A program made the translations under genes and the position numbers. From assembly GCA_027946555.1 (NCBI GenBank), contig JAPEVC010000058.1, positions 1 through 64,000 of the forward strand: a stretch of DNA of 64,000 nt. Direction: 5' to 3'. The notes under the pieces were generated by a model that saw only the letters and a list, made by a program, of their open reading frames with translations, searched no databases and was not told where the DNA came from. This DNA comes from Gnomoniopsis sp. IMI 355080 (taxonomy: Eukaryota > Ascomycota > Sordariomycetes > Diaporthales > Gnomoniaceae). Of this stretch, positions 1-10,847 are shown in pieces (within the stretch, counting starts at the first letter, position 1; every line of letters begins with the position of its first letter).

Positions 1-2485
1 ACGCTTAGTTGCGTACGTACGTAGATCACAAAGTCGAGCCATGATGAAGAGTCCTTGACTTTGCTCAAGACCTTTGGCAGTACCTAACCGAATGACAGCA
101 CGGTAGCCCCTTTACATATGGATTCTGCTAATGTCTCCGAGATGTCGGGTGATTGGATGCTGGACGGATTTTGACCTTTCTATGGGATCATGCCAAGTGA
201 TGCGAGGCAACGCAGAATGCACCGTGCGAGCTCACAATGTTAAGCCAGCAGCAGGCCTTAATGTGGGAGTCGTTGCTATGGTAAACACATGCGGCAATGG
301 GCGGACTTCGTGGCCATCGTCTTTGGTCTTTTCTTTTGACGGGCCACACTGGCCATGAACCCGTCCAGTAAGTAATCCCTGACACAACCGTTATACGAAT
401 TGAGATCTGGCCACTCGTCCTTACAACCTTCCAGGAGTTATCATAACAGAAGTCAAGTCACTGTGGAGGGGACAGTGGATGCGTAGAGGGTTCGGTAGCC
501 GTGTAGACGAGTTGGAAAGGTCGTTCTCAATGGACTAGAGAAAATGCATCAGTGAAATGGCCAGAACCACTGCAGTCTGATCAACAGCCTGTAAGGTGTT
601 CTTCATGTATGAAGAACACGTCTCGCTGTCAAACATGCGCAGTTCAGGACGTGGGCTCCATCAGGGGTATATCGGCCAACACGCGCTACAGTACGTAGCA
701 TTTAGCTGCTGAATGCACTCTGAGGTATTGTGGTATGTTGCGGTGAAACCTCACAGTGGTCCAACTTTTCTTGCCGTATCCTATTCGCAACCTCTGTTGG
801 GTTGCTAGCGGTAGTGCAATGACACCGAAACGAAAAGCTGACAACAATCTGGACTAATTTCTTTGCCATCTGAAGTAGCCCAGTCCATTCTCCGGAAAAT
901 TGAGCTCGCCATAGAGTTTGCTCGATGTCGTGAAATGTACCAACGAAATCCATCAATTGTGCGGAGTCCAAGCAGCAGTGCGGTCCTCCTAAAAGCATGG
1001 TATCGTAGCTGCCAACCTCGACCAGCAGTACATCACCAAAGCAACAGTTGTAAACGCGGGGTAAGTCTTGGATAATTGTTCTAGATGCTGTCTATGCTCC
1101 GATTTTTCCCATCTTCCTCGATCAAATAGTCGGTCGTGGTGTGGGACTCGAATGTAACATCGCCGCCCCAGACTCTCCTCTGCGCTCAGGCCCAACTGAC
1201 ATCGTTTTAATGACCACCGGACTTCGCGAGAGGGTTCCTGGGGTCATTCTTGAACTCGTCGCCTGCGCCAAAGTCAGTAGCTGTCCTTGGGCGGTCGCAT
1301 CACGCCAGTGGTAACATACTTCTCATGGAAGCGTTCTGTGCCGCGTTGATGCCGTACGCAATGACGAGACCTGGTTTCGGTCAGTTTCGTATGCCCTCTT
1401 CCGCCTATTGCCATTCCTGGGGACTCCTCTAACGGGCGTCGCGCCAGTTCCTTTGATAGATGACTTCAGAGTTCCCACATACCGGCAGCGAAGAAGGGAG
1501 CCATCGGCTTGACTGTTGGCGTGTTAGCAAAAGAGCCTGGCAGTGACGAGGCGGATGGGTGCCAATTGACGTACGGACAGGGGCCGGAAACTTCTTGAGG
1601 GGCTTTACTCCGAGCCAAGACATCTTGAATGTATGGTGATTCGACTTTTAGGGAGAAGGAGTCGAAGATGGCGGTTGTGGATGGGGTTCAATGATCGGCT
1701 TTGGAGGTGCGATGTCGTCGTTTGTACGCGCGAGTCTTTTTCGAGCCGTTCCGCCAACTCCCCGGCAGCGGCCTGAGGCTTGCAAATGGGTCGGTCTTAC
1801 ATAAGCATGAGCTCCACAGCGCTCGAGCGGCAAGTGGGACCTCCCCTCCCGGGCCTTGCTGCGGGTGACGTAGCAGCTGTAGTCCCTGTTACCCCAGCTT
1901 TTTGGAGAGGACCCTTCCTTGAAACAGCTAGCTGTCTGCATGTACGTAGAGCAGCAGCACCTGAGGTCACCAGGCGAACCGCCTTCAAAATGCGGGGAGC
2001 TTCCGTTGTACCTACCTTACCTTACATTACATGTCTTTCCACATCTTGCTTTCCCTTTACAAGCGACCAATTGAACGGCATAACGCACCCCTCCTTCATG
2101 TGAGCGAAGTGTCTGGCTCGTGATACTGAATTTACCCGACTTGCATTGTCTTTCCGTCTCTTCGACGGCTCGAAGGTGACTAGAGCCGGTTGTTGCACTC
2201 ACCGTTATCGTCCCAACGATACAAACACGATTCTGTGCTTCTTTGCCGTCAAACCCAGAACGCTCTATCTCTCGCGCTTTACCTCCGCTATTTGGGGCTC
2301 TGTCTCCATCTTCACGACGTCTTCTTGTTTTGGCGTGCCTCATTCTCAACTGATTATCGTACCATCCCTCGTCTCACAGACGTGGACCTGCGACTCAATC
2401 GATATTGCCCGCTCACTACTTAATTAGTCAATCCTTCCAGTCTTGCTTTGTTCTCGGACTCTGGTCAACCACTATCACATACAAC
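1..2485. other. Left-edge region without a recognisable gene
   Basis: No reading frame here has a recognisable domain, a convincing splice pattern or a sustained codon bias. Open frames are short (about 110 codons at most) and overlap on both strands, as expected by chance. The last 200 bp are pyrimidine-rich and probably form the promoter and leader of the NIPSNAP gene that follows. Confidence 0.5.
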
Positions 2486-3651
2486 ATGTTCTCCCGAAGT
2501 CTTGCACGTGCCGCAACGGCGGCGACAGCAGCTACTCCACGCACCATGGTTCCAGTGCGGGTGTTCAGCAGCACCTCAGCCGCTGCGTCCAAGATCACGC
2601 CCGCGCTTGCCGATATCCACCCAAACAACCACGAGTCCTTCAATAATAAACAGAAGGCGTTCCGTGAGAAGTTGATAGCCGATCAGATCGAAGCGGAAGC
2701 CAGTACGTCACGCCCCACTTGCTCCCCTGTTTCCCCTCGCTCTCAGTGACGGCAGCTCCTCCTCGAGGACTCGAAATGCTGAATAACGTTCGGTGACCAA
2801 CAGAGCGAGAAGCAGAGATCAAGGCCAAGGAACCTGCACGCAAGGAGGGCTTCCTTACCACCATCATTCACGGCACCGCCGAGGGCCGCGCCCATGATGC
2901 CCACATCGAGGCCAGTTTCTCACAGGTCATTGCTCGTGGCAAATACGTCCATAGCATCGTATTCCACCAAGTCAGACCAGACAAGGTGGATGAATACACC
3001 GAGCTCGTCGGCAGCTGGTATCCTCGCATGGCTTCTCTGCCAGAGAATAAGGTCAACCTGGTGGGAAGCTGGCGAACAGAGGTGGGAGAGTGTGACACTT
3101 TTGGTACGTCAATTTTGTTTCTCATGACCTTCTGCTGTATTGAACAAGCCTAACAATTGATTGCAGTTCATATCTGGGAATACCAGCGCTACGAGGGTTA
3201 CCACGGCTCCTTGAATGCCATTTCGCAACACCCCGAGTTCCCTGACTTCGACCGCAAGCTTCGCAGCCTGATCTACGAAAAGAAGACATCGCTGATGCAG
3301 GAGTTCAGCTTCTGGCCTACGACGCCTCCGCGAAAGCTGGGCGGGCTCTTCGAGCTGCGGTCGTACGAGCTTCAGCCCGGCAACCTGCTCGAGTGGGAGA
3401 CACATTGGCGCAGGGGTCTGAAGGCTCGCCGAGAGGTTATGGAGGGTGTGGGTGCGTGGTTCGTACAAGTGGGCGACCTCAACACCGTCCACCATCTATG
3501 GCAATTCGCCAATCTGGAGGAGCGAAAGGTTCGCAGAGAGGATTGCTGGCGTATACCTGGCTGGGCTGAGACCGTGCACAAGACGGTACCCTTGATCAAG
3601 ACCATGAACTCTAAGATCTTGATCCCTATGCCTTGGTCGCCTGTGGCTTAG
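2486..3651 (+). CDS. NIPSNAP family mitochondrial protein
   Basis: Three exons (2486-2702, 2804-3103, 3167-3651) join in frame across GT-AG introns of 101 and 63 nt to give 333 residues. The first 35 or so residues are rich in Arg, Ala and Ser and lack acidic residues, which looks like a mitochondrial presequence. The body has two ferredoxin-like NIPSNAP repeats. The first is around residues 110-175 (a VHSIVFHQVRPDKVDEY-type strand-helix start and a LVGSWRTEVGECD strand). The second is around 220-330 (LFELRSYELQPGNLLEWE). NIPSNAP proteins are conserved mitochondrial proteins linked to mitophagy and vesicle traffic in animals, and their role in fungi is poorly defined. The start chosen is the first ATG giving the presequence. 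Identification is by motif and repeat structure; the molecular function is not established by the sequence. Confidence 0.92.
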
Positions 3652-4095
3652 ACGGGAGTTGGGAGGCTAGAGCATTGTACAGCACGCGATGTCCGGTAGG
3701 CCATGCCAACAACGGCTCGTTGTCAGATTTGGACCCGTTTCGAGTGGCGCTATGGATGATACTTCATTTGATTCAGGCGACGCCAATGCTGAGCAAATTA
3801 CAGACCCTGTAGCCAGCTGGCATGGTACTCAGAATCATGAATAGCGTGACAATAAGGCCCGTAACAATGTCACGAAAGGGCCGGGGAGCAATAAGGTTGA
3901 CCACATACTGAATCGACGACATGCAAATATAGTAGCTTCAGCCGTGCCTTTCAGATGACATAATGCTGATACAGCCGGCCTAAGTGTGTAATATCGATGC
4001 TTGTTGATTTGCTCGGGGTTTCCCAAAAACGCCGGGAAAATGCTCGTACCATCATCTCCAGGGGTATCAATTGTCCACAGCCTCACAAACGCACC
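3652..4095. other. Convergent 3' intergenic gap
   Basis: This 444-bp stretch lies between the stop codons of the NIPSNAP gene and the Rogdi gene, which run towards each other. It should hold both 3' untranslated regions. I see no further gene or clear hairpin terminator. Confidence 0.5.
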
Positions 4096-5383
4096 TCACT
4101 CATCAAGGTCCTCCCCCATCACCGCAGCCAAGTTTGCCCTCGCCAGCGCGAGCGTATTTGTCAAAGCCACTAACTTGGAGCTCAAAGACAACAGACTTGG
4201 ATCTGCGCTCTCCACCCGGACCTTCTCCCGCACATAGACCTGCACTTCGTCGCCCCTACCGTTCTCTTTGTTAGTCTTGCCTTGAAGCTGGCCATTGTTC
4301 CCCGTTGCGCCAGAGGGCTTTCCATCATTATTTCCACATGACGTCCCAGGTCGCGCAGGCGCAGGCTCGCTACCCTCTGGATACGTATACACAAACACCT
4401 GGTCGGCCTCATCGTGCTCCAGCCTGCGCGCCGTGCCGAGCGCAAGCGCAAACTTCATGCCCACGCTCACGGGCGCGTCTGCTGGCTCGAGACACCGCAG
4501 CCAAAGAACCAGGCAGCTGTCCTGCACACCCCAGCACACGGAGAGGTCGCGCGTCGTTGGCGGGGAGAAGTGGATGGGCGAGCAGGATTTCGAGACCCAA
4601 GTGGCATCGGAGGCGGTGAGGGGCTGGGGGCCTTTGAGGAGCGAGGAGGCCTCGGTGAGCGATTGGCTGAGGAGGAGGAGTTGCGCTGAGATGAAGGTTG
4701 CGGTCGAGAGGGTAGGTGAAGGGGGTGGGGACACGGGCGTCGTGGTGGTGGTGGCTGGCGGAGAAGTGTGTGTTATGGTGAGAGCGAGGAGTTCGATGGA
4801 GTGGTTGAGCAGGGCGTGGAGATTCGTGAGCGGCGCGAGGTGGATGGGCGAGTCTGGCGAGATGGTATATGTCTGATGTGGGTGGGTTCGAAGACGGAGG
4901 GCGAGGGTCTGTTGTATTATTCTTAGCTGTATGCTTCCTCCGACAATAAGGGAAGAAGGAGAGGGAAGAATGATGTACGCACGCCCTTGACTATCCTCGT
5001 CCCGACGCGCGTGACGTGGCCCTTGACGATCTCATTCCGCGGCGTGCTCACGACCAGCGTGCTGCCGGGGTCAACGGGTGCGAGCAGCGCATAGCAGTCT
5101 TGTAGGCCGGACTTGAGAGTTTGGAGCGTTTCGTGCAGCTCATTTAGGAGCCAGTCTAGCTCGCGCCGCTGCGCAGGAACTGTTAGCCTCGTGATGGGCC
5201 TAGAAGTTGAGACCAGAACCCATTCATTGTCCCCAGGGAGGTCCATGATATGAGTCGGGGAGTCCATCTTCGGGCTTGGGGAGAGTCTCGAAGTCGAGAA
5301 GGCATTTTCAAACTCACCTGGGTCTGGTCAACGGCCACTTTAAGCTGCTCAGGAGGGAGAGAAGGCCAGATTTCCACAGACAT
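4096..5383 (-). CDS. RAV2: Rogdi / RAVE complex subunit 2 (Rogdi leucine-zipper protein)
   Basis: Three exons on the minus strand (5383-5318, 5168-4983, 4872-4096) give 342 residues; the introns are 149 and 110 nt and both are phase 0. The N-terminal part carries the Rogdi signature: ARELDWLL-like text (here RRELDWLLNELHETLQTLK), then CYALLAPVDPGSTLVVST and NEIVKGHVTRVG. After intron 2 comes ISPDSPIHLAPLTNLHALL. The rest is helical with a low-complexity acidic, Asn/Gly-rich insert near residues 255-300. Rogdi/Rav2 is part of the RAVE complex, which reassembles the vacuolar V-ATPase, so the likely job is V1-Vo assembly at the vacuole. The first ATG is used because exon 1 (22 codons) matches the family start. 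It is tail-to-tail with NIPSNAP. Confidence 0.9.
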
Positions 5384-6003
5384 CTTTTCCTAGTTTAGTC
5401 GTTGCGAGATCGAGTCGTTTCAGGCAGACATATCTGTGTGTGTCAGTCCAGGGGTGGCCAGACAAAGGATGTTGAACTGTTGCCTGCGGATCAAAGGACG
5501 AGTAACTGGAGGTAACGAGCGACGCTATAAGGAGAAAAGCAATGAAGCATCGAAAGGCACTAGGCCCCGTCGTCATCAGATAACCTACCCCTGTCAGATC
5601 ATCATCCCTGCGGACCCCTGTCGTTTGCGGCTCCAATTTTCCCCACACTAGAAGTTCCTAGACAATACCCACTTTCATTCATCTTCATCCGGCCCATTCT
5701 CATGAGTGAAACTCAAACTTTCACTTTCTATTCACCCGATTTTTTGCTAATAATACCTCACAAAGAGCAAATCTTAACTAACACATATGAGCAAGGGACA
5801 GCTCATGACCACAAATCTTTTGCTTCATTAATATTGTAGCACACCTTTCATTCGCTTTCTCCAACAAGGCTGACATTCTGAGTATCAACCTCGAAAATCA
5901 CAAAGCGACGACTTGGACAACAGATCATAGCCTGCATCACAGCCTTTTTCTCCCTTGGCTCAGACACACAATCCAGCAAATTCTCTCACAGCTGACCCTC
6001 ACC
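5384..6003. other. Divergent promoter region between RAV2 and POP7
   Basis: This 620-bp stretch separates two start codons facing away from each other, so it should contain both promoters. The POP7 side is rich in short pyrimidine runs and A-rich stretches. No further gene and no firm TATA box were seen. Confidence 0.5.
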
Positions 6004-6626
6004 ATGTTGGCAAACAAAACAACGCCGGCCAACAGGCCAGCAGACAAACTTCCGCGCCGCCCCAATAGTAAGTTTTTCCTCTGCCCCTACGATCTTGTCA
6101 CCCTGCTGCATGATTACTGATTCTACATTCAGACTCAAAAGTCCACAAACGTCCCATCAATCGCACCCAATCCACAAACCGCGGCGCCACTACAGGTCAC
6201 GTCAACCCAAAGTCCCGAATCATCTATGTCGGCACCAAATCGCCCTTCATGGGCCTCATCAGCAAGGTGCGCAAGGCTCTCGACAACGGTCCCGCCGGCC
6301 TGCATGCCAACTCCAGCAGCAAGGGCTTACCTTTGCTTGCGAGGATCGCTGCGCTTCAGGCCTCCTCACCTGCTGGTACCGCAGAAAAGGGCCATGAGGT
6401 TCTGGTGCGAGGCTCGGGCCGCGCCATGGCCAAGACGCTGGAACTGGCGGCATGGTTTCAGAGGCAGAAGGACTGCAGCATCAGTCTGCGCACCATGACG
6501 CTGGAGACGGTGGATGATGTGGTTATTGATGAGGATGGAGCCGAGGATGAAGGAGGCTTCGCTGCTGAGGAGGACAGTCGGGTGCGTAACTTGAACTGCA
6601 TCGAGGTCGGTGTTCGTCTCAGGTGA
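6004..6626 (+). CDS. POP7: RNase P/MRP subunit Pop7 (Rpp20, Alba-like)
   Basis: Two exons (6004-6067 and 6133-6626) separated by a 65-nt intron give 185 residues. The Alba-type fold starts at about residue 50 with RIIYVGTKSPFMGLISKVRKAL. It continues through a helical segment to VLVRGSGRAMAKTLELAAWFQ near residues 105-125, the phosphate-contacting strand-helix typical of Rpp20. The C-terminus has an acidic insert (DEDGAEDEGG) before the last strand IEVGVRLR. Pop7 binds the P3 arm of the RNase P and RNase MRP RNAs together with Pop6, so it acts in nuclear tRNA 5' processing and rRNA processing. The Lys/Arg/Asn-rich first 48 residues look disordered. Exon 1 is needed for a start because the next in-frame ATG (codon 61) would delete the first strand. 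Confidence 0.93.
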
Positions 6627-7199
6627 AAGATTGGACAGCTTTGGTAGGATGGAAGGCATTGCGATGCTTTTTTTACTTGGCGTTATAAGGTTCCAGGTTC
6701 AGGATCATGGGAGGTACCAGGGCAGGTTCATTTTTCTTTGCGCTGTTTTATGGGCGTCTTTTGTTGGTGCATGGTAGACTTGTGTACAGCATCACAAAAG
6801 CATCAAGGAAGGTGGACCGGGGGCAGGCGTTTTATGAGAGCAAAAGGATACCATACCAATTCAAAAGCATGTTTGATTTGACTTTGTTGGGGAGAGCAGA
6901 ACTATGATTTGTAACATCGGGAGAGACATGTCTTCCAGCAAGTATTCATTCACCTTGTGTGCTTCCTCAGTCTATTCACAGTGACACCGTAACCAGCTCG
7001 TGTGGACAGGTATTGACTGATCAAAAATCACTGTAGAGATTGCATATGTAGCTCCTAGAGCTGCATACTTGAGACTCAGTGTTCTCCTGCACTCGATTCC
7101 TCAAAGCGGGTGCGAGAGTGGAGGATCTTGGAAGTAGGGTAAGCTTCCAGGTGCCTACCTAATGCAACACTGTAACTTGTATACGAGGCATGGAGACCG
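6627..7199. other. Convergent gap between POP7 and the isochorismatase gene
   Basis: These 573 bp lie between two stop codons. They should hold both 3' untranslated regions. Nothing else is recognisable. Confidence 0.5.
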
Positions 7200-7881
7200 T
7201 CATATCACTTCAGAGAAGATAGAATAACTGGAAACCATACCACGCTGCTGCCAAGATGCCACCGCATCATCCCATGAAATCACACCCGCGCCCTTCTGTT
7301 CCAACTCAACCTCAACCTCTTTTTCAATCTCCGTTGCAGACTTGGATGCTTCATCATACGTTGAATGTGCTCCTTGCAAGAGGGTGACCTTAAAGCCAGC
7401 CTTCAGAGCCCCTCTTGACGTAGATACAACACAACACTCACTCTGAATGCCAAAGATGACAATTTCCAGAATATCTTGTGACTTCAGTTGGTCTGCTAGG
7501 TCTGGGTTGGACTCAAAAGTATCCCCTTTACCATATTCTCAGCTGCGTTTCCACATACTCAGATTGGCTTGTTAGGAACTCACGCGTGGTCTTGGCAATC
7601 AGCATTTCCTCCCTGACGCCCTCTCGAGGCTGGAACACCAGCTGCCACGGCTCGGTGTCCCTCACCAGAGTGCCTTCCTCTGGCTTCTCCTCGTGCTGGA
7701 TGAAAACGATGATCGAAGGCGACTCCTGGGTCTTTTGCCTATACGAGTCGATGATAGCCCGTGCTGCGACGAGGATCTTGTCGCCGGCGGAGCACACCTT
7801 CTCTGCATGTGAGATGCGGGTCTTCGGATCCTGCGCTAATTCGCGCTGAATGTCGACCACAAAAAGCGCGCTTCGTGGCAT
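7200..7881 (-). CDS. Isochorismatase-family cysteine hydrolase
   Basis: Two exons (7881-7584 and 7537-7200) with a 46-nt intron (donor GTGAGT, acceptor CTGAG) give 211 residues. The family's catalytic triad is visible: Asp10 in ALFVVDIQ, Lys97 in MLIAKTT, and Cys135 in FGIQSECCVVSTSRGAL. The spacing and the Rossmann-like alternation fit the isochorismatase/nicotinamidase superfamily. The substrate cannot be read from sequence; family members hydrolyse isochorismate, nicotinamide, N-carbamoyl compounds or ureidoacrylate. No targeting signal is seen, so it is probably cytosolic. It starts 463 bp from, and points away from, the dienelactone hydrolase gene, which suggests shared control. The intron is needed because reading through it meets a stop just after LRIW and loses the active-site Cys. 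Confidence 0.88.
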
Positions 7882-8344
7882 GCTTCACTGATTTCAATAT
7901 TGCTTGATTTGCGAATGCCAGGGACCATGTGTTTCGTGAGTCGGAAATTACCGGCTCAAGGCTTGCGATTCTCAGCAAATGACGCGGCACGCTGTGAGTA
8001 TATCCTGCAGTTGGCTACCTAGAACCAACGCACTATTTAGTCGTACGAGTGGTGCTTACTGTATCCACCACCTTAATTCCGTCCTAAATCCGGCATGTCT
8101 CGATAAGAGAGCTGGACGGACATCTGGAATACTTCAGTTGGAGTCGGGTAGCATTCCAGCTGTGCGGTAGCTGTGGTGAACTCATATCAGGCACGCCGAA
8201 ACGAATGCACCGTTTGGTGTTAGCGTCTGTGTGGTGCCCTAGTGCTGACGCCCGCAGTATAACAGTATAAATCCCATATACTCACTCACACTCTTCCAAG
8301 TTACGACCATCTTTTCAGAACAACTTGTTTCCATTACCATCATC
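7882..8344. promoter_or_regulatory. Shared divergent promoter of isochorismatase and dienelactone hydrolase genes
   Basis: This 463-bp stretch lies between two divergent start codons. A TATA-like TATAAAT lies at 8266-8272, 73 bp before the dienelactone hydrolase ATG, followed by a C/T-rich leader. No comparable TATA box is evident for the minus-strand gene. Co-regulation is an inference from position. Confidence 0.55.
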
Positions 8345-9226
8345 ATGTCTTGTCCCGAATGTTTCACCGGCCATGTCCATCATGGCACACCAAAAGGCAC
8401 AATCAAAGAACTCCACGGTGCCAAGACATATGTAACTCTTCCATCCTCCACCCACGCAGAGCCAAAAAACACCATCATCTTCTATTGCGATGCCTTCGGT
8501 CTCAACCTTGTCAACAACAAACTTCTGGCCGACCGATACGCGGCCGAGACGGGCTGCCGTGTCCTGGCACCGGATCTATTCCCTGGTGGCGCTGCCAGCG
8601 TCGAGACCATGATGGCAATCAACAATCTTACCCGCCCCGTTCCATCCTCTCTCAGTTATCTCAACCCTCTTATGTACACGGGCAAAGCCTACCACCTAGT
8701 CCGCACGCTGGGCGGCATGGTCCCTTTCATGTACTACAACTACCCCAGCAAAGCGTTCCCCGGATGCCTCCGCTACGCGCGCGAGGTCCGCGCCGCCATG
8801 CCCTCCGACGGGCATCTGGGCGTGGCAGGATTCTGCTGGGGTGGCTACCAAGTCACGAAACTGGCATGCGAGCCCGTGACCGAGGGGGGCGATAAGGCGC
8901 TCATCGACGCTGTGTTCACTGCCCACCCATCGGCGTTGAAGATCCCTGACGATATGATTGCAGCGGTCGACACGTTCAAGGTGCCTTATAGTTGTGCAGT
9001 CGCAGAAGAGGATTTCCAGTTCGACAAGAAGTCTGCACACAATACCGAGAAGAAGCTGAAGGAGAAGCTCGGAGCTGGGGTGGGTACTTATGAGTTTGTG
9101 GTGTGGGAAGGGTGCCACCACGGATTTGCTGTCAGAGCATCGCTTGAGGAGGATTCGACTGGAGATAAAGGCTATGATGGGGCGGCGAAGCAGGCTGTTG
9201 ACTGGTTCAACAAGCATCTGACTTAG
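8345..9226 (+). CDS. Dienelactone hydrolase family protein
   Basis: A single uninterrupted frame of 293 residues. It is an alpha/beta hydrolase with the dienelactone hydrolase nucleophile elbow GFCWGG (Cys164), an acid near Asp223 (AVAEEDFQF) and the catalytic His259 in the CHHGF motif. The early strands IIFYCDAFGL and RVLAPDLFPGG match the usual family positions, and 293 residues is slightly longer than the bacterial enzymes of about 235-250. The reference reaction is hydrolysis of the enol-lactone ring formed during aromatic ring cleavage, but most fungal relatives have no assigned substrate. No signal peptide; probably cytosolic. A TATAAAT element lies 73 bp upstream of the ATG. The divergent isochorismatase-type hydrolase next to it could act in the same small-molecule pathway, which is only an inference. 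Confidence 0.93.
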   Translation: MSCPECFTGHVHHGTPKGTIKELHGAKTYVTLPSSTHAEPKNTIIFYCDAFGLNLVNNKLLADRYAAETGCRVLAPDLFPGGAASVETMMAINNLTRPVPSSLSYLNPLMYTGKAYHLVRTLGGMVPFMYYNYPSKAFPGCLRYAREVRAAMPSDGHLGVAGFCWGGYQVTKLACEPVTEGGDKALIDAVFTAHPSALKIPDDMIAAVDTFKVPYSCAVAEEDFQFDKKSAHNTEKKLKEKLGAGVGTYEFVVWEGCHHGFAVRASLEEDSTGDKGYDGAAKQAVDWFNKHLT

Positions 9227-10219
9227 TGAGTTTGATGGAAGAAGGGATGCGAGGTTCAAGTATGCAGACAACAGCAGCCCAAGACTGCTACAGAGGTCCC
9301 GAATAATAACATCTAGTCCGTCTTCGTGACATCTAGTGCGCAAAGTTCGGTCATTTGGCGTGTCCTGTTTGTTTTCTTCTTTTCGTTCGCAGATATCAAC
9401 TAGCATAACTTGTCTGAAATCTCCGCGCCCTTTCATAGGATCCTGCCCGTGCCACTGCAATTATTTTTAGGATGCCTGTCTCGTAGGCGTTCCTGTCCTA
9501 ATCATACTAAAAATGGGGACTCATATGGTTTGTGCTAGTGCAACTTCAGACTGGCTTGTCTGGGAAGAGGTCGGGCATCAAGACGTACCCTACAGGGGAA
9601 GTACACGTATTCATGCTCACCTCAAATTAGCTGAGGCGGACCACTATTTTTACTTTGGCAATGTAAATTATGGATTGTATTTGGCTGTTATATTGGGCCT
9701 TGACAGCGTTGACATGCAGATCTTATGACACGGTGTTTGAACAAAAGAACATAGACGAGTATTCCAGGAATAAAGATGAAGTGGGGGGGGGGGGTGATCT
9801 TTGGTTTCAGGAGGATCCATATCCTCTGAGTAGAGACTCGAAGGCTCGCGGAAGCTGACCACCACCCTCCACTCCCACATCAGCTCAATTATGAAGTTTC
9901 TGTCGTGGAAAGAGCGTGCGGCGCAAGACCATCTTGAAAGACTGACGTTGATGAAGCGGGCTCTTCCCCGTTGCTCCATCCCTGCCCTTCCCCAGACACT
10001 GTAACAATACCTTCCACCCCGATTTGGGATCCCTGTTCCGGCCCATAATTTATGAGGTATTGTTTACATTCCAGACCTTCGACACCAACCTCGTGTCGAA
10101 CGCGACAACTAACCACAAACTCCGTACTTCGCAGACTTTGCCGTGCCCCTTGACGACTTATCAGGACCCCACCATCTACGCGAACGGCTCTTCACATCCC
10201 TCTGCTAGCCGTCACAAAG
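9227..10219. other. Intergenic region with a G12 tract
   Basis: These 993 bp between the dienelactone hydrolase and SPC19 have no convincing gene. A run of 12 guanines lies at 9783-9794. The last 200 bp before SPC19 are C/T-rich and likely hold its promoter. Confidence 0.5.
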
Positions 10220-10847
10220 ATGTCTCATTCTCACTCCCCTGCCCCATCAACCTACAGCGACTGCGTCGCCTCGCTACGCACCTCCCTCACCCTCCTCGAG
10301 AGTTCCGTCGACACACTTGCAACTGGCGTGGCGGACTTCCCTAGGTTAGGGTCGGTGCTCAAGACTGTGCGGGTACGGAATCCTGCCTTCTCTCCTCCCT
10401 TACAATTCGTGATACTCCAAACCCAACAGGCAACAAATTGACAAAAGCAACACATACACACAGCATTACGAACTCCTCCCACAATCAACCCTCGCCACAG
10501 CCGAAGCCTCTCTGCGCTCCGAAATCGGCCCCTTTGCCACACACCTCCTCGACCGCGCAGACCGACAAGTCGAGCGCCAGGCACGCAAGATTGAGACTCT
10601 CAAAGCCCGCAGCGACCTCAACGCCGGGCGGCTATCACGGGGTCCCAGCCCCGAACCGATGACAAAGAAGGGGTCAGCTCGTTCGTCTAAAAGCAGCAGC
10701 AATAGGAAGACTCTCGACGGCGGGGCAGGACTCCGCGCCCGTGCGGTGCGCCAGCGTAAAGAGGCGCTCAAGTATAGCGTCGAGAGGCTTGAGTTGGAGG
10801 TGGCACAGAAGGAGAGGGAGTTACGCGTGCGGTTGCAGGAGGCGTGA
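10220..10847 (+). CDS. SPC19: DASH complex subunit Spc19
   Basis: Two exons (10220-10372 and 10464-10847) with a 91-nt phase-0 intron give 178 residues. The N-terminal helix SYSDCVASLRTSL-like (here TYSDCVASLRTSLTLLESS) and the PRL.SVLKTVR segment are typical of Spc19. The next exon starts with HYELLPQSTLATAEASL, the conserved second part of the domain, followed by helices with ETLKARSDLNAGRL. A Ser/Lys-rich linker near residues 110-135 precedes a basic-acidic coiled coil at the end. Spc19 is a subunit of the ten-protein DASH/Dam1 complex, which forms rings around kinetochore microtubules and couples chromosomes to their ends. The intron is required because the exon 1 frame otherwise stops 70 nt into it. 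Confidence 0.9.

Noticed and set aside
4295..4876. Long plus-strand frame across the Rogdi gene
   Set aside because: It is antisense to the third exon of Rogdi, whose family motifs are clear, and has no domain of its own.
8696..9460. 254-codon minus-strand frame over the dienelactone hydrolase
   Set aside because: It is a GC-driven shadow of the real hydrolase, which has the complete catalytic triad.
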